A stretch of DNA of 13,800 nt. Origin: Rhodospirillales bacterium (lineage in GTDB: Bacteria; Pseudomonadota; Alphaproteobacteria; UBA828). The stretch spans positions 1-13,800 of the forward strand of contig JAPOPO010000523.1 in the NCBI GenBank assembly GCA_026712885.1. Direction: 5' to 3'. The translations under genes and the position numbers were made by a program. Shown in pieces: positions 1 through 7,469 of the stretch (position 1 is the stretch's first letter; the number at the start of each line of letters is the position of its first letter). The notes below the pieces were generated by a model that was given only the letters and a program-made list of their open reading frames with translations, was not told where the DNA came from and searched no databases.

Positions 1-2
1 CG

Positions 3-248
3 CACCCCCCCCCCCCCCCCTCCCCCGCGGGCGCCGCCGGCGCTTGCGTTTTCGCGGAGGTGCGGGGGGTCGCGGACGAAGCCGGCCTCCGCGCAGCGCT
101 GCCGCTGGTGCATGAGGCACCGGGCCCCACCTTCCTCACGGTGAAGGTGCACGCCGAGCCGCTGCCCCGCGTCCTCCCGCCCCGCGACGGCGCCTACCTG
201 AAAGACCGCTTCCGCGCGGCGCTGCTGGGCCCCGACGCCGTCCTCTAG
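3..248 (+). CDS. C-terminal fragment of a probable TPP-dependent decarboxylase (phosphono-/sulfopyruvate decarboxylase-like)
   Basis: Only the last roughly 75 codons are present; the 5' part lies outside the window. The frame has no start of its own: the GTG at 60 is an internal valine codon. The readable tail has a short helix (VADEAGLRAALPLV), then GPTFLTVKV, then a closing segment DGAYLKDRFRAALLG before a TAG stop. This layout (small helix, the 'GP-hydrophobic-V-K-V' last strand, then a D/R-rich closing helix) is what is seen at the C-terminus of TPP-binding subunits of phosphonopyruvate and sulfopyruvate decarboxylases. Those enzymes decarboxylate 3-phosphono- or 3-sulfopyruvate to the aldehyde. 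The TPP motif (GDG...N) would lie upstream and is not visible, so the substrate cannot be stated. The poly-C tract at its left end makes the first residues doubtful. Another TPP enzyme of the same superfamily is possible. Confidence 0.5.
   Translation, partial: HPPPPPSPAGAAGACVFAEVRGVADEAGLRAALPLVHEAPGPTFLTVKVHAEPLPRVLPPRDGAYLKDRFRAALLGPDAVL
5..26. repeat. Poly-C homopolymer tract at the left edge
   Basis: Sixteen consecutive C residues (5-20), one T, then five more C. Read in the frame of the flanking gene it gives a run of prolines just before the C-terminal part of a TPP-enzyme-like protein, where this family normally has an ordered helix-strand region and no polyproline. The tract could be a contig-end artefact or a sequencing homopolymer rather than genuine sequence. 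The coding frame to its left cannot be trusted. Confidence 0.7.
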
Positions 249-481
249 ATTCGGCAACGCATCGTCCGTCCCGGCGAAGAGCCGGCGTTCGGGACGTCCC
301 CCTCCTCGCACCGTATTGACTTGCCTTGCCGAGCACCCCACCGTTTCCGCCATGTTCTTCCCGAGTCGCAACACGGTCGGGACGCTTCGAGAGACCGCTT
401 CGTAAACCGCCAGCGTTTGCAAAGCCCGCTCACGTTGCCCGACACCGTCGGCCGACTCTCACTGCTGAGGAACGCAGCACC

Positions 482-1749
482 ATGAGACCCCAAGTCACCT
501 CCCTTCGCTCAGTAGCGGTACTGTTCATGGCATGCGGCTTCGCCGGAGGCCTGTCCGCTTGCGGCGGAGACTCCGATGACGGGCCGTCAGCTACACCGCA
601 GATGCACGTGGTTAGTGGCGAGGCGCTCGACATGGCGATCACCGCTGATCCTGCGTCAACGGCACCGGACCTGCTGAGTGCGGACGGCTCGGGAACGCCC
701 GCCGACAACACGATGCTCGAGGAGGCGGCCGACGCAGCCACAATCGAGGGCTGGGACCGCAATGTGTACGAGCGAACGACTGCGTCGGATTCGACAGATA
801 CGTTCGTTATCTACAGCAACAAGGGCGAGCCAACGCCCACGGCGTTCAGCGACGTTTATCCGTTCGATCATGACGCCGACAGCGACGCAGCAAATGACTC
901 CTTGATCGTCGACATGAACAATGTGGGGTCAATCACTGGTGTGACTGGCTTCCCGAATGCGGGTACGCGGGTCGAGGTGCAATACTCGGATGACGAAGCT
1001 CTCGCCGGCACGTTTGCCGAAGTGTCGGGGACATACACGTGCGTTTCTGGGTGCAGTCTTTCAGGCGAAAGCGATGGCAGATTTGACGCTATAGGCGGCA
1101 CTTGGTACTTCACGCCCGTTAACGAGAGAGATCCGGTGGATGTCCCGGACTCAGACTTCGTCCATTTCGGCTACTGCAGAACGAATCTGAAGTCGCCGGC
1201 GACTCTACCTACATGGTCGCCCCCATCGCCGGCGGCACCGTCGAGTCCGCGATCGGCATCGTCCAAATGCTGGAGGGTCGCGCGACTTACACTGGTGCGG
1301 CGACGGGTCTCTACGTGATCAAGACTTTCACGTTGGACGGCGAAGTCCAGAACCCAAAGGGCGGACAGTTCACCGCCGACGCGATGCTGACGGCCACGTT
1401 CGGCGGCGGCGGCGTGCCTGCCATTAGCCACTACTCGATCGTTGGCTCGATCAAGGACTTCGTGAACCGGGACGGCAGAGCCATCGACTCAAGCTGGAGT
1501 GTCGACCTGGAGACCGCCCTGTTCGGCAGCCAACAGAGCGGCGCGCTCACGGGCACGAACGGCAACGTGTTCAGCGGCGCGACCGAGGGCGACCAGGACA
1601 GGATGGGCGCCTGGAGCGGCCGGTTCTTCGGCGACGACACGACGTCTGGCAACCAGTCGACGCTCCCGTCCGCCGTGGCCGGCACCTTCGACGCTCAGTT
1701 CACCAACGGCGCCGTCATCGGCTCCTTCGGCGCGGAGAAAGACGACTGA
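482..1749 (+). pseudogene. Frameshifted lipoprotein with TbpB-like beta-barrel domain
   Basis: The ATG at 482 gives a clear lipoprotein signal: a positively charged start, the hydrophobic stretch SVAVLFMACGFAGG and the lipobox L-S-A-C with Cys27, then a G/D/S-rich linker. The open frame extends upstream to 326, but only the 482 start puts the signal peptide at the N-terminus. The exported part contains DTFVIYSNKGEPTPTAFSD, a C-x4-C pair (TCVSGC) and GGTWYFTP. It loses the family pattern after DFVHFGY, near 1173. The expected continuation is in the next frame (LQNESEVAGDSTYM... from about 1174) and runs to the TGA at 1747-1749. It includes LEGRATYTGAATGLYV and ends with the typical GTFDAQFTNGAVIGSFGA barrel closure. 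The two halves together make about 420 residues, a usual size for transferrin-binding-protein-like surface lipoproteins, whose ligand here is unknown. The break is a -1-type shift, either a natural mutation or a sequencing error. GC content is visibly lower than in neighbouring genes. The 249-481 region upstream shows no convincing promoter. Confidence 0.8.
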
Positions 1750-1773
1750 CGCAGGTGCCGCTCGCCCCTCCCC

Positions 1774-2532
1774 TCAGTACCGCCCTACCGTAACCCCGCC
1801 GTCGACGATGATGGTCTGGCCGCTGACGTAGCGTGCGCCGTCGGAGCAGAGGAAGAGGATCACGTCGGCGATATCGTCCGCCTCGCCGTAGCGGCCGAGC
1901 GGAATGTATTCGGCGGCCGCCTCCAGCCCCGCCATCCCGAGCGAGTGCACCGTCGAGAGCGCCTGCGCGGTCTTGATGAAGCCGGGGGCGATGCCGTTGA
2001 CGCGGATGCCGTCGCCGCCCAGGTCGCAGGCCATGCCGCGCACCAGCCCGACCACGCCCGACTTGGCTGCGTTGTACTGCACGTGATCGTGCCAGCCCCA
2101 GGTCGTGCCCATGACCGAGGAGACGGCGACCATTGCGCCGCGCCCCGCCTCGCGCATCGACGGCGCCGCGGCGCGCAGGAGGCGGAACACGCCCGAGAGG
2201 TCGACATCGAGGGTGTGGTCCCATTTCTCGTCGCTCATCTCGGTGAGCGGCACCTTGTGAGCGATGCCGGCATTGGCGACGACGGCGTCGAGCGGACCGG
2301 TGGCGGCCTCGGCGGCCGCGACCGCGTCGTTCACATTGGCGCTGTCGGTCACGTCCACATGGCTGAAGCTCGCACTGCCGCCTTCCGCCTCGATCGCGGC
2401 GACGGTCGCCTGCCCTTCGTCGTCGAGCACGTCGGTGACGTAGACGTGGTAGCCGGCCCGGCCGAAGGCCAGGGCCGTGGCTTTGCCGATGCCAATTCCG
2501 GCGCCCGTGATCATGACTGTCGGCTTGCTCAT
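1774..2532 (-). CDS. SDR family NAD(P)-dependent dehydrogenase/reductase
   Basis: A complete classical short-chain dehydrogenase of 252 residues, the normal family length. It shows the cofactor motif T9-G-A-G-I-G14-I-G16 and an Asp at 34 after the second strand (YVTD), which usually favours NAD(H) over NADP(H). Also present are VDV at 59-61, NAG at 87-89, catalytic Ser139 (VSSV), the Y153-N-A-A-K157 active site, and the P183-G-F substrate-loop motif followed by the C-terminal IIVDGG. The Ser-to-Tyr gap is 14 rather than the more common 13 residues, with an aromatic-rich insert TTWGWHDH that probably lines the substrate pocket. A GGGAG Shine-Dalgarno sits 6 bases before the ATG. It is the last gene of a - strand run after a quinone oxidoreductase (82-bp gap). 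The substrate is probably a secondary alcohol or ketone and cannot be predicted from sequence. Confidence 0.93.
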   Translation of the reverse strand: MSKPTVMITGAGIGIGKATALAFGRAGYHVYVTDVLDDEGQATVAAIEAEGGSASFSHVDVTDSANVNDAVAAAEAATGPLDAVVANAGIAHKVPLTEMSDEKWDHTLDVDLSGVFRLLRAAAPSMREAGRGAMVAVSSVMGTTWGWHDHVQYNAAKSGVVGLVRGMACDLGGDGIRVNGIAPGFIKTAQALSTVHSLGMAGLEAAAEYIPLGRYGEADDIADVILFLCSDGARYVSGQTIIVDGGVTVGRY

Positions 2533-2614
2533 CGAGTGCTCCCGTGCCCGCGCTATAGGATGTTTGCGGCCCCGTGATAGAGCATATCCCCCGCTCTCTC
2601 AACGCACGGCGCTG

Positions 2615-3736
2615 CTATCCGGGGATCAGCACGCTTTGCCCGGTGGTGCGCCGTGCTTCCAGGTCACGATGGGCGTCTGCCGCATCGGCGAGCGCATAGC
2701 GCCGCTCGACAAGGGGAACGACCGCGCCGCTCCCCAACACCGCGAAGAGCGCACTGGCACGCGCCTGGAGCGCCGCCGGCGTGTCGTTCTCCTGGAAGAG
2801 GCCGGGGCGCACGACCTTGATTGACTTCGCCGCCGCCGCGGCAAGGGCACTCTGCGGAGGAGCGCCCGATGAGCTGCCGTAGAGCACAAGCGTGCCGCCG
2901 GGGCGAAGGCAGGCGACGGAAGCTTCGGCCGTGTCCCGGCCGACAGAATCGTAGACCACGGCGAGGCCCTCGCCGCCGGTGAGCGCGGCGACGCGGGCGG
3001 CTACGTCCTCCCGCCGATAGTCGATCGCGTGGCTACAGCCGTGGGCCTCGGCGAGATCACACTTGTCGTCATCGCCGGCGCAGCCGATGACCGTGGTGCC
3101 CGCATGCGCGAGCCATTGGCAGAGCAGCAGGCCGGTGCCGCCCGCCGCTGCGTGGACCAGCACGGCATCGCCCGGCTGCACCGCGCCGCTCTTGTGGACC
3201 AGATATTCCGCCGTCATGCCCTTGAGCATGGTGGCAGCGGCCTGCTCGAAGCCGATGGCATCGGGCAGCGTGACCAGTGCGTCGGCCACGATGGTGCGCA
3301 GCGATGCGTAGGCGCCGGGCGGCGTGCTCGCGTAGGCCACGCGGTCGCCCTCCTTGAGCGTCGTCACCGCGCCGCCCACCGCCTCCACCACGCCCGCGCC
3401 CTCGAAGCCAATGACCCAGGGCAGCCCCGGCGAGGGGAAGGAGCCGCGCCGCTGATAGGTGTCGAGGAAGTTCAGTCCGATGGCCCTCTGCGCAATCCGC
3501 ACCTCGGTGGCGCCGGGGTCCGGCACCCAGAGGTCCTCGACACGCAGCACCTCCGGGCCGCCGGCCTCGTGCATGCGCACGGCCTGCGTCTTGACCGGCA
3601 GCCGGGTCCGCGCGCGGTGCTTCTGGCCGTACATCGTCGTGAAGATGCGGGTGAACTGGCGCTCGCGGGTGTGGACCGCCTCGAGAGGCACGGCGCCTGC
3701 CGGGGTCGAAGGCTCGATGGTCGTCGGTGTGGTCAT
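2615..3736 (-). CDS. Zinc-independent quinone oxidoreductase (NADPH:quinone reductase, MDR superfamily)
   Basis: From residue about 50 onward the protein follows the QOR/zeta-crystallin family closely: VRMHEAGGPEVLR, GLNFLDTYQRRG, GFEGAGVVEAVG (110-121), EGDRVAYA, LKGMTAEYL, then the Rossmann motif H-A-A-A-G-G-T-G (195-202), VVYDSVGRDT (260-269) and C-terminal TTGQSVLIPG. The zinc-binding Cys/His residues of alcohol dehydrogenases are absent, as expected for quinone reductases, which transfer hydride from NADPH to quinones or other enones. From the first ATG it is 373 residues, while the family is about 325, so some 45 N-terminal residues are extra. An internal ATG at 3634 would give 339 residues but has no visible ribosome binding site, and Val48 is GTC, so it is not a start. 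I kept the first ATG with reservations. It is 26 bp downstream of the SnoaL-like gene and probably cotranscribed with it. Confidence 0.92.
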   Translation of the reverse strand: MTTPTTIEPSTPAGAVPLEAVHTRERQFTRIFTTMYGQKHRARTRLPVKTQAVRMHEAGGPEVLRVEDLWVPDPGATEVRIAQRAIGLNFLDTYQRRGSFPSPGLPWVIGFEGAGVVEAVGGAVTTLKEGDRVAYASTPPGAYASLRTIVADALVTLPDAIGFEQAAATMLKGMTAEYLVHKSGAVQPGDAVLVHAAAGGTGLLLCQWLAHAGTTVIGCAGDDDKCDLAEAHGCSHAIDYRREDVAARVAALTGGEGLAVVYDSVGRDTAEASVACLRPGGTLVLYGSSSGAPPQSALAAAAAKSIKVVRPGLFQENDTPAALQARASALFAVLGSGAVVPLVERRYALADAADAHRDLEARRTTGQSVLIPG

Positions 3737-3762
3737 AAGGCGCCGCCCTCACTCCGGCGTGC

Positions 3763-4215
3763 TCAGGCGGTTTCCGGGAAGCGTTCGCCGCCCTCGGGCG
3801 CGTGGCCCGGCAGCCAGGTCTCGTGGACGTGCAGCCATGCCACGCCGCTAGGCGTCGCCTCCGCGCGGCGGAAGAGCGCGGTCGAGAGGCGCGCCGATTC
3901 CGCGCCCTGCCGGCGGTGCCATTCCTCGTAGGTCACCAGCGCATGATCGCCCACGGCCCAGCGGCACCGGAAATTCTCGATCCAGATCTCAAAGCCGTCC
4001 GCGTCGGCGGCGAGTTCGCCGTGCAGCCCTTCGAATTCGGATACCAGCGCTTCGCGCCCGGTCACACCGCCGCGCGGGCCGATGACCTCGAGCCCCTCGC
4101 CCATCACGCCGGAGAAGCGGGCGAAGGTTTCGGCCGTTCGCGGCACGGCACCCACCAGCCAGTCCCGCAGGAAGGCGTGGAACCCCCGCACCTCCTGCTC
4201 ACAGCTCTTCTCCAT
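3763..4215 (-). CDS. SnoaL-like / DUF4440 (NTF2-fold) small protein
   Basis: A 150-residue protein of the cone-shaped NTF2-like fold: an N-terminal helix (FHAFLRDWL), a region FARFSGVMGEGLEVIGPRGG matching the first strand and turn, a helix (GREALVSEFEGLH), then the strand series EIWIENFRCRWAVGD, HALVTYEEWHRR, LSTALFRRA and VAWLHVHETWLPG. Ending with 'H-V-H-E-T-W-L-P' fits the DUF4440/SnoaL group. Members are often small-molecule isomerases or hydrolases, or have unknown roles, so no reaction can be assigned. A GGAGG directly abuts the ATG at 4215 with no spacer, which is too close for an ideal site. A GTG eight codons in is an alternative start. It is first in a three-gene - strand run with the quinone oxidoreductase and SDR, and divergent from the dihydropyrimidinase gene. 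Confidence 0.8.
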   Translation of the reverse strand: MEKSCEQEVRGFHAFLRDWLVGAVPRTAETFARFSGVMGEGLEVIGPRGGVTGREALVSEFEGLHGELAADADGFEIWIENFRCRWAVGDHALVTYEEWHRRQGAESARLSTALFRRAEATPSGVAWLHVHETWLPGHAPEGGERFPETA

Positions 4216-4346
4216 CCTCCGGCCCCGCTTCGGCGAAGATCACGATTGTACGCCGCAGATGGGGTAGTGTGGGGCAGCGGATATCGCGCGGCAACGGTTC
4301 GGCTCGGCCGGCCCATGTGGTGCCGGCGGTCGGCATCGACCGCGCC

Positions 4347-4357
4347 AGGAAGGGAGG
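4347..4357 (+). promoter_or_regulatory. Shine-Dalgarno site of the dihydropyrimidinase gene
   Basis: AGGAAGGGAGG, ending 5 bases before the ATG at 4363, is the strongest ribosome binding site in the window. It settles the start: the open frame continues upstream to 3802, but the family N-terminus (STLIRGGTVVTAD) begins exactly at this ATG. Confidence 0.8.
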
Positions 4358-4362
4358 CAGCC

Positions 4363-5811
4363 ATGTCGACGCTGATCAGGGGCGGCACGGTGGTGACCGC
4401 AGACGAGCGATACCGTGCGGATGTCCATTGCGCGGAGGGCAAGATCCAGGAGATCGGGACCGGGCTCGACGTGCCCGCAGGCACGGCAACGGTCGATGCC
4501 GGAGACGCGCTGGTGATGCCAGGCGGCATCGACCCCCACACCCATATGGAAACGCCGTTCATGGATACCGTGACCGGCGACGACTTCTACACCGGCCCCG
4601 CTGCCGGCCTCTCGGGCGGGACCACCATGATCATCGACTTCGTCATCCCCGCACCCGACCAGCGGCCGATGGATGCCTACCGCATCTGGCAGCAGCGCGC
4701 GGCGAAGGCGCCGTCGGACTATTCCTTCCACGTCGCGATCACCAACTGGAACGACGAGATTCACGAGGACATGGAGACGCTGACCCGCGATCATGGCGTC
4801 AACAGCTTCAAGCACTTCATGGCCTACAAGGGCGAGGTCATGCTCGACGCGGAGAAGATGATGCACAGCTTCGCGCGGGCGCGGGATCTCGGCGCGCTCT
4901 GCACCGTCCATTGCGAGGACGGTCATCTGGTCTGGATGATGCAGCAGGAGCTGCTCAAGGCCGGCGTCACCGGGCCGGAGGGCCACCCGCAGTCGCGCCC
5001 GCCCGAGGTCGAGGGCGAGGCGACCAACCGCGCCATCCGCATCGCCCAGCTCCTCAAGGCGCCGATCTACATCGTCCACGTGACCTGCCGGGAGTCGCTG
5101 GAGGCAATCACGCGCGCGCGCCTGGAAGGCCAGCGCGTCTATGGCGAGTGCCTGGCGCAGCACCTGGTGATCGACGAGAGCGTCTACTACGACCCCGACC
5201 CGGAGGTTGCCCGCGGCTACGTGATGAGCCCGCCCTTCCGGCCCAAGGACCATCAGGAGGACCTCTGGCGCGGCCTGCAATCCGGCAACCTGCAGACCAC
5301 GGCGACCGATCACTGCGCCTATTGCAACTGGCAGAAGGAGATGGGCAAGGACGACTTCTCCAGGATCCCGAACGGCACCAGCGGCGTCGAGGACCGCATG
5401 TCGGTGATCTGGGACCAGGGCGTCGAGACCGGCCGGATCACGGCCAACGAGTACGTCGCGATCACGTCGGCCAACGCCGCGAAGATCTTCAACGTCTATC
5501 CGCGCAAGGGGGCGATCAGGGTGGGCGCGGACGCGGACATCGTGGTCTGGGACCCCAAGGCCACGCGCACGATCTCGGCCAAGACCCACCTCCAGAACAA
5601 CGATTTCAACATCTACGAGGGGATGACCGTGACTGGCGTCGCGCGCGCCACCGTGAGCCGGGGCCGCCATGTCTGGGACGGCTCGGAGATCCGTGCCGAC
5701 CAGGGCGACGGCGCCTATGTCGAGCGGCCGACCTTCCCGGCCATTTTCGACGCGGTGAACACGCTGCGCGCCCGTCACCCGTTCCGCAGCGTCGAGCGGC
5801 CGGCCGGCTGA
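4363..5811 (+). CDS. hydA: Dihydropyrimidinase / D-hydantoinase
   Basis: A complete 482-residue cyclic amidohydrolase, matching the usual 460-490. All metal ligands of the binuclear zinc site are visible: H59-T-H61 in GGIDPHTH, Lys150 in SFKHFMAYKG (the lysine that is carboxylated), H183 in VHCED, H239 in IVHVT and D316 in TATDHC. The family residue Tyr155 and the substrate-loop motif NGTSGVEDR (337-345) are present too. The enzyme hydrolyses dihydrouracil or dihydrothymine to N-carbamoyl-beta-amino acids in the reductive pyrimidine pathway; close relatives act on 5-substituted hydantoins. No dihydropyrimidine dehydrogenase or beta-ureidopropionase gene lies in the window, so the natural substrate (pyrimidine, hydantoin or another cyclic imide) is open. 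The gene ends 21 bp from the convergent glutamate dehydrogenase gene. It is probably cytoplasmic and tetrameric, as is known for the family. Confidence 0.96.
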   Translation: MSTLIRGGTVVTADERYRADVHCAEGKIQEIGTGLDVPAGTATVDAGDALVMPGGIDPHTHMETPFMDTVTGDDFYTGPAAGLSGGTTMIIDFVIPAPDQRPMDAYRIWQQRAAKAPSDYSFHVAITNWNDEIHEDMETLTRDHGVNSFKHFMAYKGEVMLDAEKMMHSFARARDLGALCTVHCEDGHLVWMMQQELLKAGVTGPEGHPQSRPPEVEGEATNRAIRIAQLLKAPIYIVHVTCRESLEAITRARLEGQRVYGECLAQHLVIDESVYYDPDPEVARGYVMSPPFRPKDHQEDLWRGLQSGNLQTTATDHCAYCNWQKEMGKDDFSRIPNGTSGVEDRMSVIWDQGVETGRITANEYVAITSANAAKIFNVYPRKGAIRVGADADIVVWDPKATRTISAKTHLQNNDFNIYEGMTVTGVARATVSRGRHVWDGSEIRADQGDGAYVERPTFPAIFDAVNTLRARHPFRSVERPAG

Positions 5812-5818
5812 ATCGGCT

Positions 5819-5831
5819 GACGGTTGCCGTC
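5819..5831. terminator. Short hairpin between convergent genes (weak terminator candidate)
   Basis: GACGG-ttg-CCGTC forms a 5-bp stem with a 3-base loop inside the 21-bp gap between the two stop codons. There is no T tract on either side, so intrinsic termination is doubtful. It could be chance in GC-rich DNA. Confidence 0.22.
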
Positions 5832-5832
5832 G

Positions 5833-7248
5833 TCAGGCGAGCCCCATCTGGCGGTAGGAGCGTACGACCTTCTCCAGCGCGACGGCGAAGGCGGCCGTGC
5901 GCAGGTCTTCGATCGCTTCCGACCCGCGCATGGTCTCGCGCATCGCGCCGTAGGCCTCGCGCATGGTGTCCTCGAGTCCGGACTGCACCAGGTCGAGCTC
6001 GTCCACGCCGCGCAGCAGCGGTGCCTTGAGCTCGTCCGGCACCCGTCGGCCGGACGCGGTCTCGATCATGTCGATGATCCGCCTGCCGCGCTGGATGTCG
6101 AGCTGACGCGAGAGGCGCCCGAAGCGCATGTGCGAGACGTTGGAGACCCACTCGAAGTAGCTGACGGTCACGCCGCCGGCGTTGACCAGAAGGTCCGGGA
6201 GGATGACCTTGCCGCGCGCGAGCAACTCCTGCTCTGCCGCGAGCGTCACGGGGCCGTTGGCGGCCTCGACGATGAGCGGCGCGCGGATGCGCGAAGCGTT
6301 GGCCTCGGTGATCTGAGTCTCGATCGCGGCGGGAATGAGGATGTCGCAGTCCGCCTCGAGGACGGACGCGCCGTCGGCAGCGAAGCGCGCGCCGGGGAAC
6401 CCCTTGAGGCCACCGGTGCGGGCCAGGTGCTCGGCGAGCGCAACGGGCGCCAAGCCGGCATCGGAGAGAACGGCGCCGTCGTGCTCGATGACACCCGTGA
6501 GGCGCACGCCTTCTTCCTCGGTGAGATACTTGGCCGCGTGGAGGCCCACGTTGCCGAGCCCCTGGACGATGACTCGCTTGCCTTCGAGGCCGCCCTCCAG
6601 ACCGCTGCGGGCCACGTCGTCCGGGTGGCGGAAGAACTCGCGGAGGACGTATTGAACGCCACGACCGGTCGCCTCCACGCGCCCTGGAATGCCGCCCTGG
6701 GTTACCGGCTTCCCCGTGACGCAGGCCAGCGCGTCGATGTCCGAGGGGTAGAGCTGGCGGTATTCGTCCGCCATCCAGGCCATCTCGCGCGCGCCCGTGC
6801 CGATGTCTGGCGCCGGCACGTCCCGGCTCGGGCTGATGTAGCCGCGATCGGCAAGCTCTTGTGTGAAGCGCCGCGTGATCTGCTCGAGCTCTTCCTCCGT
6901 GTAGTCTTCGGGCCGGATCGCGAGCCCGCCCTTGGCGCCGCCGAAGGGCACGTCCACGAGGGCGCACTTGAAGGTCATCAGTGCCGCCAGCGCCTCGACC
7001 TCCCGCTGGTCGACGAAGGGCGCGTAGCGAACGCCGCCCTTCACGGGGAGGCGGTGCTCGCTGTGCACCGCGCGCCAGCCGCAGAAGGTCTGGTAGCGGC
7101 CCCGCAGGCGCACCGGGAAGCGTAGCTGGATGACGGACTTGCACTCGCGGATGGTTTCTACGAGGTCGTCCGGGACATCGAGCGCGCGGGCCGCCCGGTC
7201 GAACATCCCGCGCACGCTGGCCTGAAAGTCGTGCTCGTTCGCGGACAT
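5833..7248 (-). CDS. Glutamate dehydrogenase (Glu/Leu/Phe/Val dehydrogenase family)
   Basis: The ATG at 7248 is chosen over the in-frame GTG at 7257 because a good GGAGGTG site lies 6 bases before it; this gives 471 residues. Numbered from that Met, the substrate and catalytic residues of hexameric glutamate dehydrogenases are all there: Lys70 in PVKGGVRY, Lys94 in MTFKCAL, catalytic Lys106 in PFGGAKGG and Asp148 in PAPDIGT. The nucleotide fold has GLGNVG (230-235), then EAANGP and NAGGVTVSYFEW. The enzyme interconverts 2-oxoglutarate plus ammonium and glutamate with NAD(P). The context (cyclic-amide hydrolase and urease nearby) fits a role in handling released ammonium or feeding amino-acid carbon to the TCA cycle. 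Leucine and valine dehydrogenases are shorter (about 360), so glutamate is the likely substrate. Cofactor preference is not determined. It has its own 200-bp upstream region, divergent from the next SDR. Confidence 0.95.
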   Translation of the reverse strand: MSANEHDFQASVRGMFDRAARALDVPDDLVETIRECKSVIQLRFPVRLRGRYQTFCGWRAVHSEHRLPVKGGVRYAPFVDQREVEALAALMTFKCALVDVPFGGAKGGLAIRPEDYTEEELEQITRRFTQELADRGYISPSRDVPAPDIGTGAREMAWMADEYRQLYPSDIDALACVTGKPVTQGGIPGRVEATGRGVQYVLREFFRHPDDVARSGLEGGLEGKRVIVQGLGNVGLHAAKYLTEEEGVRLTGVIEHDGAVLSDAGLAPVALAEHLARTGGLKGFPGARFAADGASVLEADCDILIPAAIETQITEANASRIRAPLIVEAANGPVTLAAEQELLARGKVILPDLLVNAGGVTVSYFEWVSNVSHMRFGRLSRQLDIQRGRRIIDMIETASGRRVPDELKAPLLRGVDELDLVQSGLEDTMREAYGAMRETMRGSEAIEDLRTAAFAVALEKVVRSYRQMGLA

Positions 7249-7254
7249 CACGCG

Positions 7255-7261
7255 CACCTCC
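7255..7261 (-). promoter_or_regulatory. Shine-Dalgarno site of the glutamate dehydrogenase gene
   Basis: GGAGGTG read on the - strand, six bases before the ATG at 7248. The GTG at its end is itself in frame and gives a three-residue longer reading, but the spacing argues for ATG. Confidence 0.7.
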
Positions 7262-7469
7262 GGTAGCAGACGAAGTGGAACTCGTCCTCAAAGTCCATAT
7301 GTGCGCGTCCCAACACTTTGGCTAGGGCGGATTTGCCAGCGGGCCTGCACCGCCGGGCCGGCCTTGGACCGCCCTTGCCCCCTCCACCCCGCGCTTTGTA
7401 CCCTCGTCCTCTCGTGGATGATTTCCCCGCCGCCCATGCCCATGATCGTCTCCCAAATGAGCAGGCTCG

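Noticed and set aside
316..321. TTGACT as a -35 box upstream of the lipoprotein gene
   Set aside because: No -10-like sequence lies 15-19 bases downstream.
326..481. Upstream extension of the lipoprotein gene to base 326
   Set aside because: It would place about 50 residues before the signal peptide and lipobox; the ATG at 482 gives a normal lipoprotein start.
1160..1185. Programmed ribosomal frameshifting in the lipoprotein gene
   Set aside because: No slippery heptamer, internal Shine-Dalgarno or downstream pseudoknot is visible, and the motif-restoring 4-base deletion is a simpler explanation.
3029..3931. 300-codon + strand open frame opposite the quinone oxidoreductase
   Set aside because: Antisense shadow: rich in H/R/A/G, with no family pattern, and it overlaps two convincing - strand genes.
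4240..5778. 512-codon open frame on the - strand opposite the dihydropyrimidinase gene
   Set aside because: It is antisense to a gene with every catalytic residue in place. Its translation is low-complexity V/H/D/R-rich with no recognisable motif, as expected of a shadow frame in GC-rich DNA.
4269..6029. 586-codon + strand open frame overlapping dihydropyrimidinase
   Set aside because: Arg- and Gly-rich +1 shadow of the real gene; it lacks any domain signal.
5606..7291. 561-codon open frame on the - strand over glutamate dehydrogenase in another frame
   Set aside because: Same strand but a different frame, with an R/G/A/P-rich translation and no motifs. The glutamate dehydrogenase frame explains the DNA.
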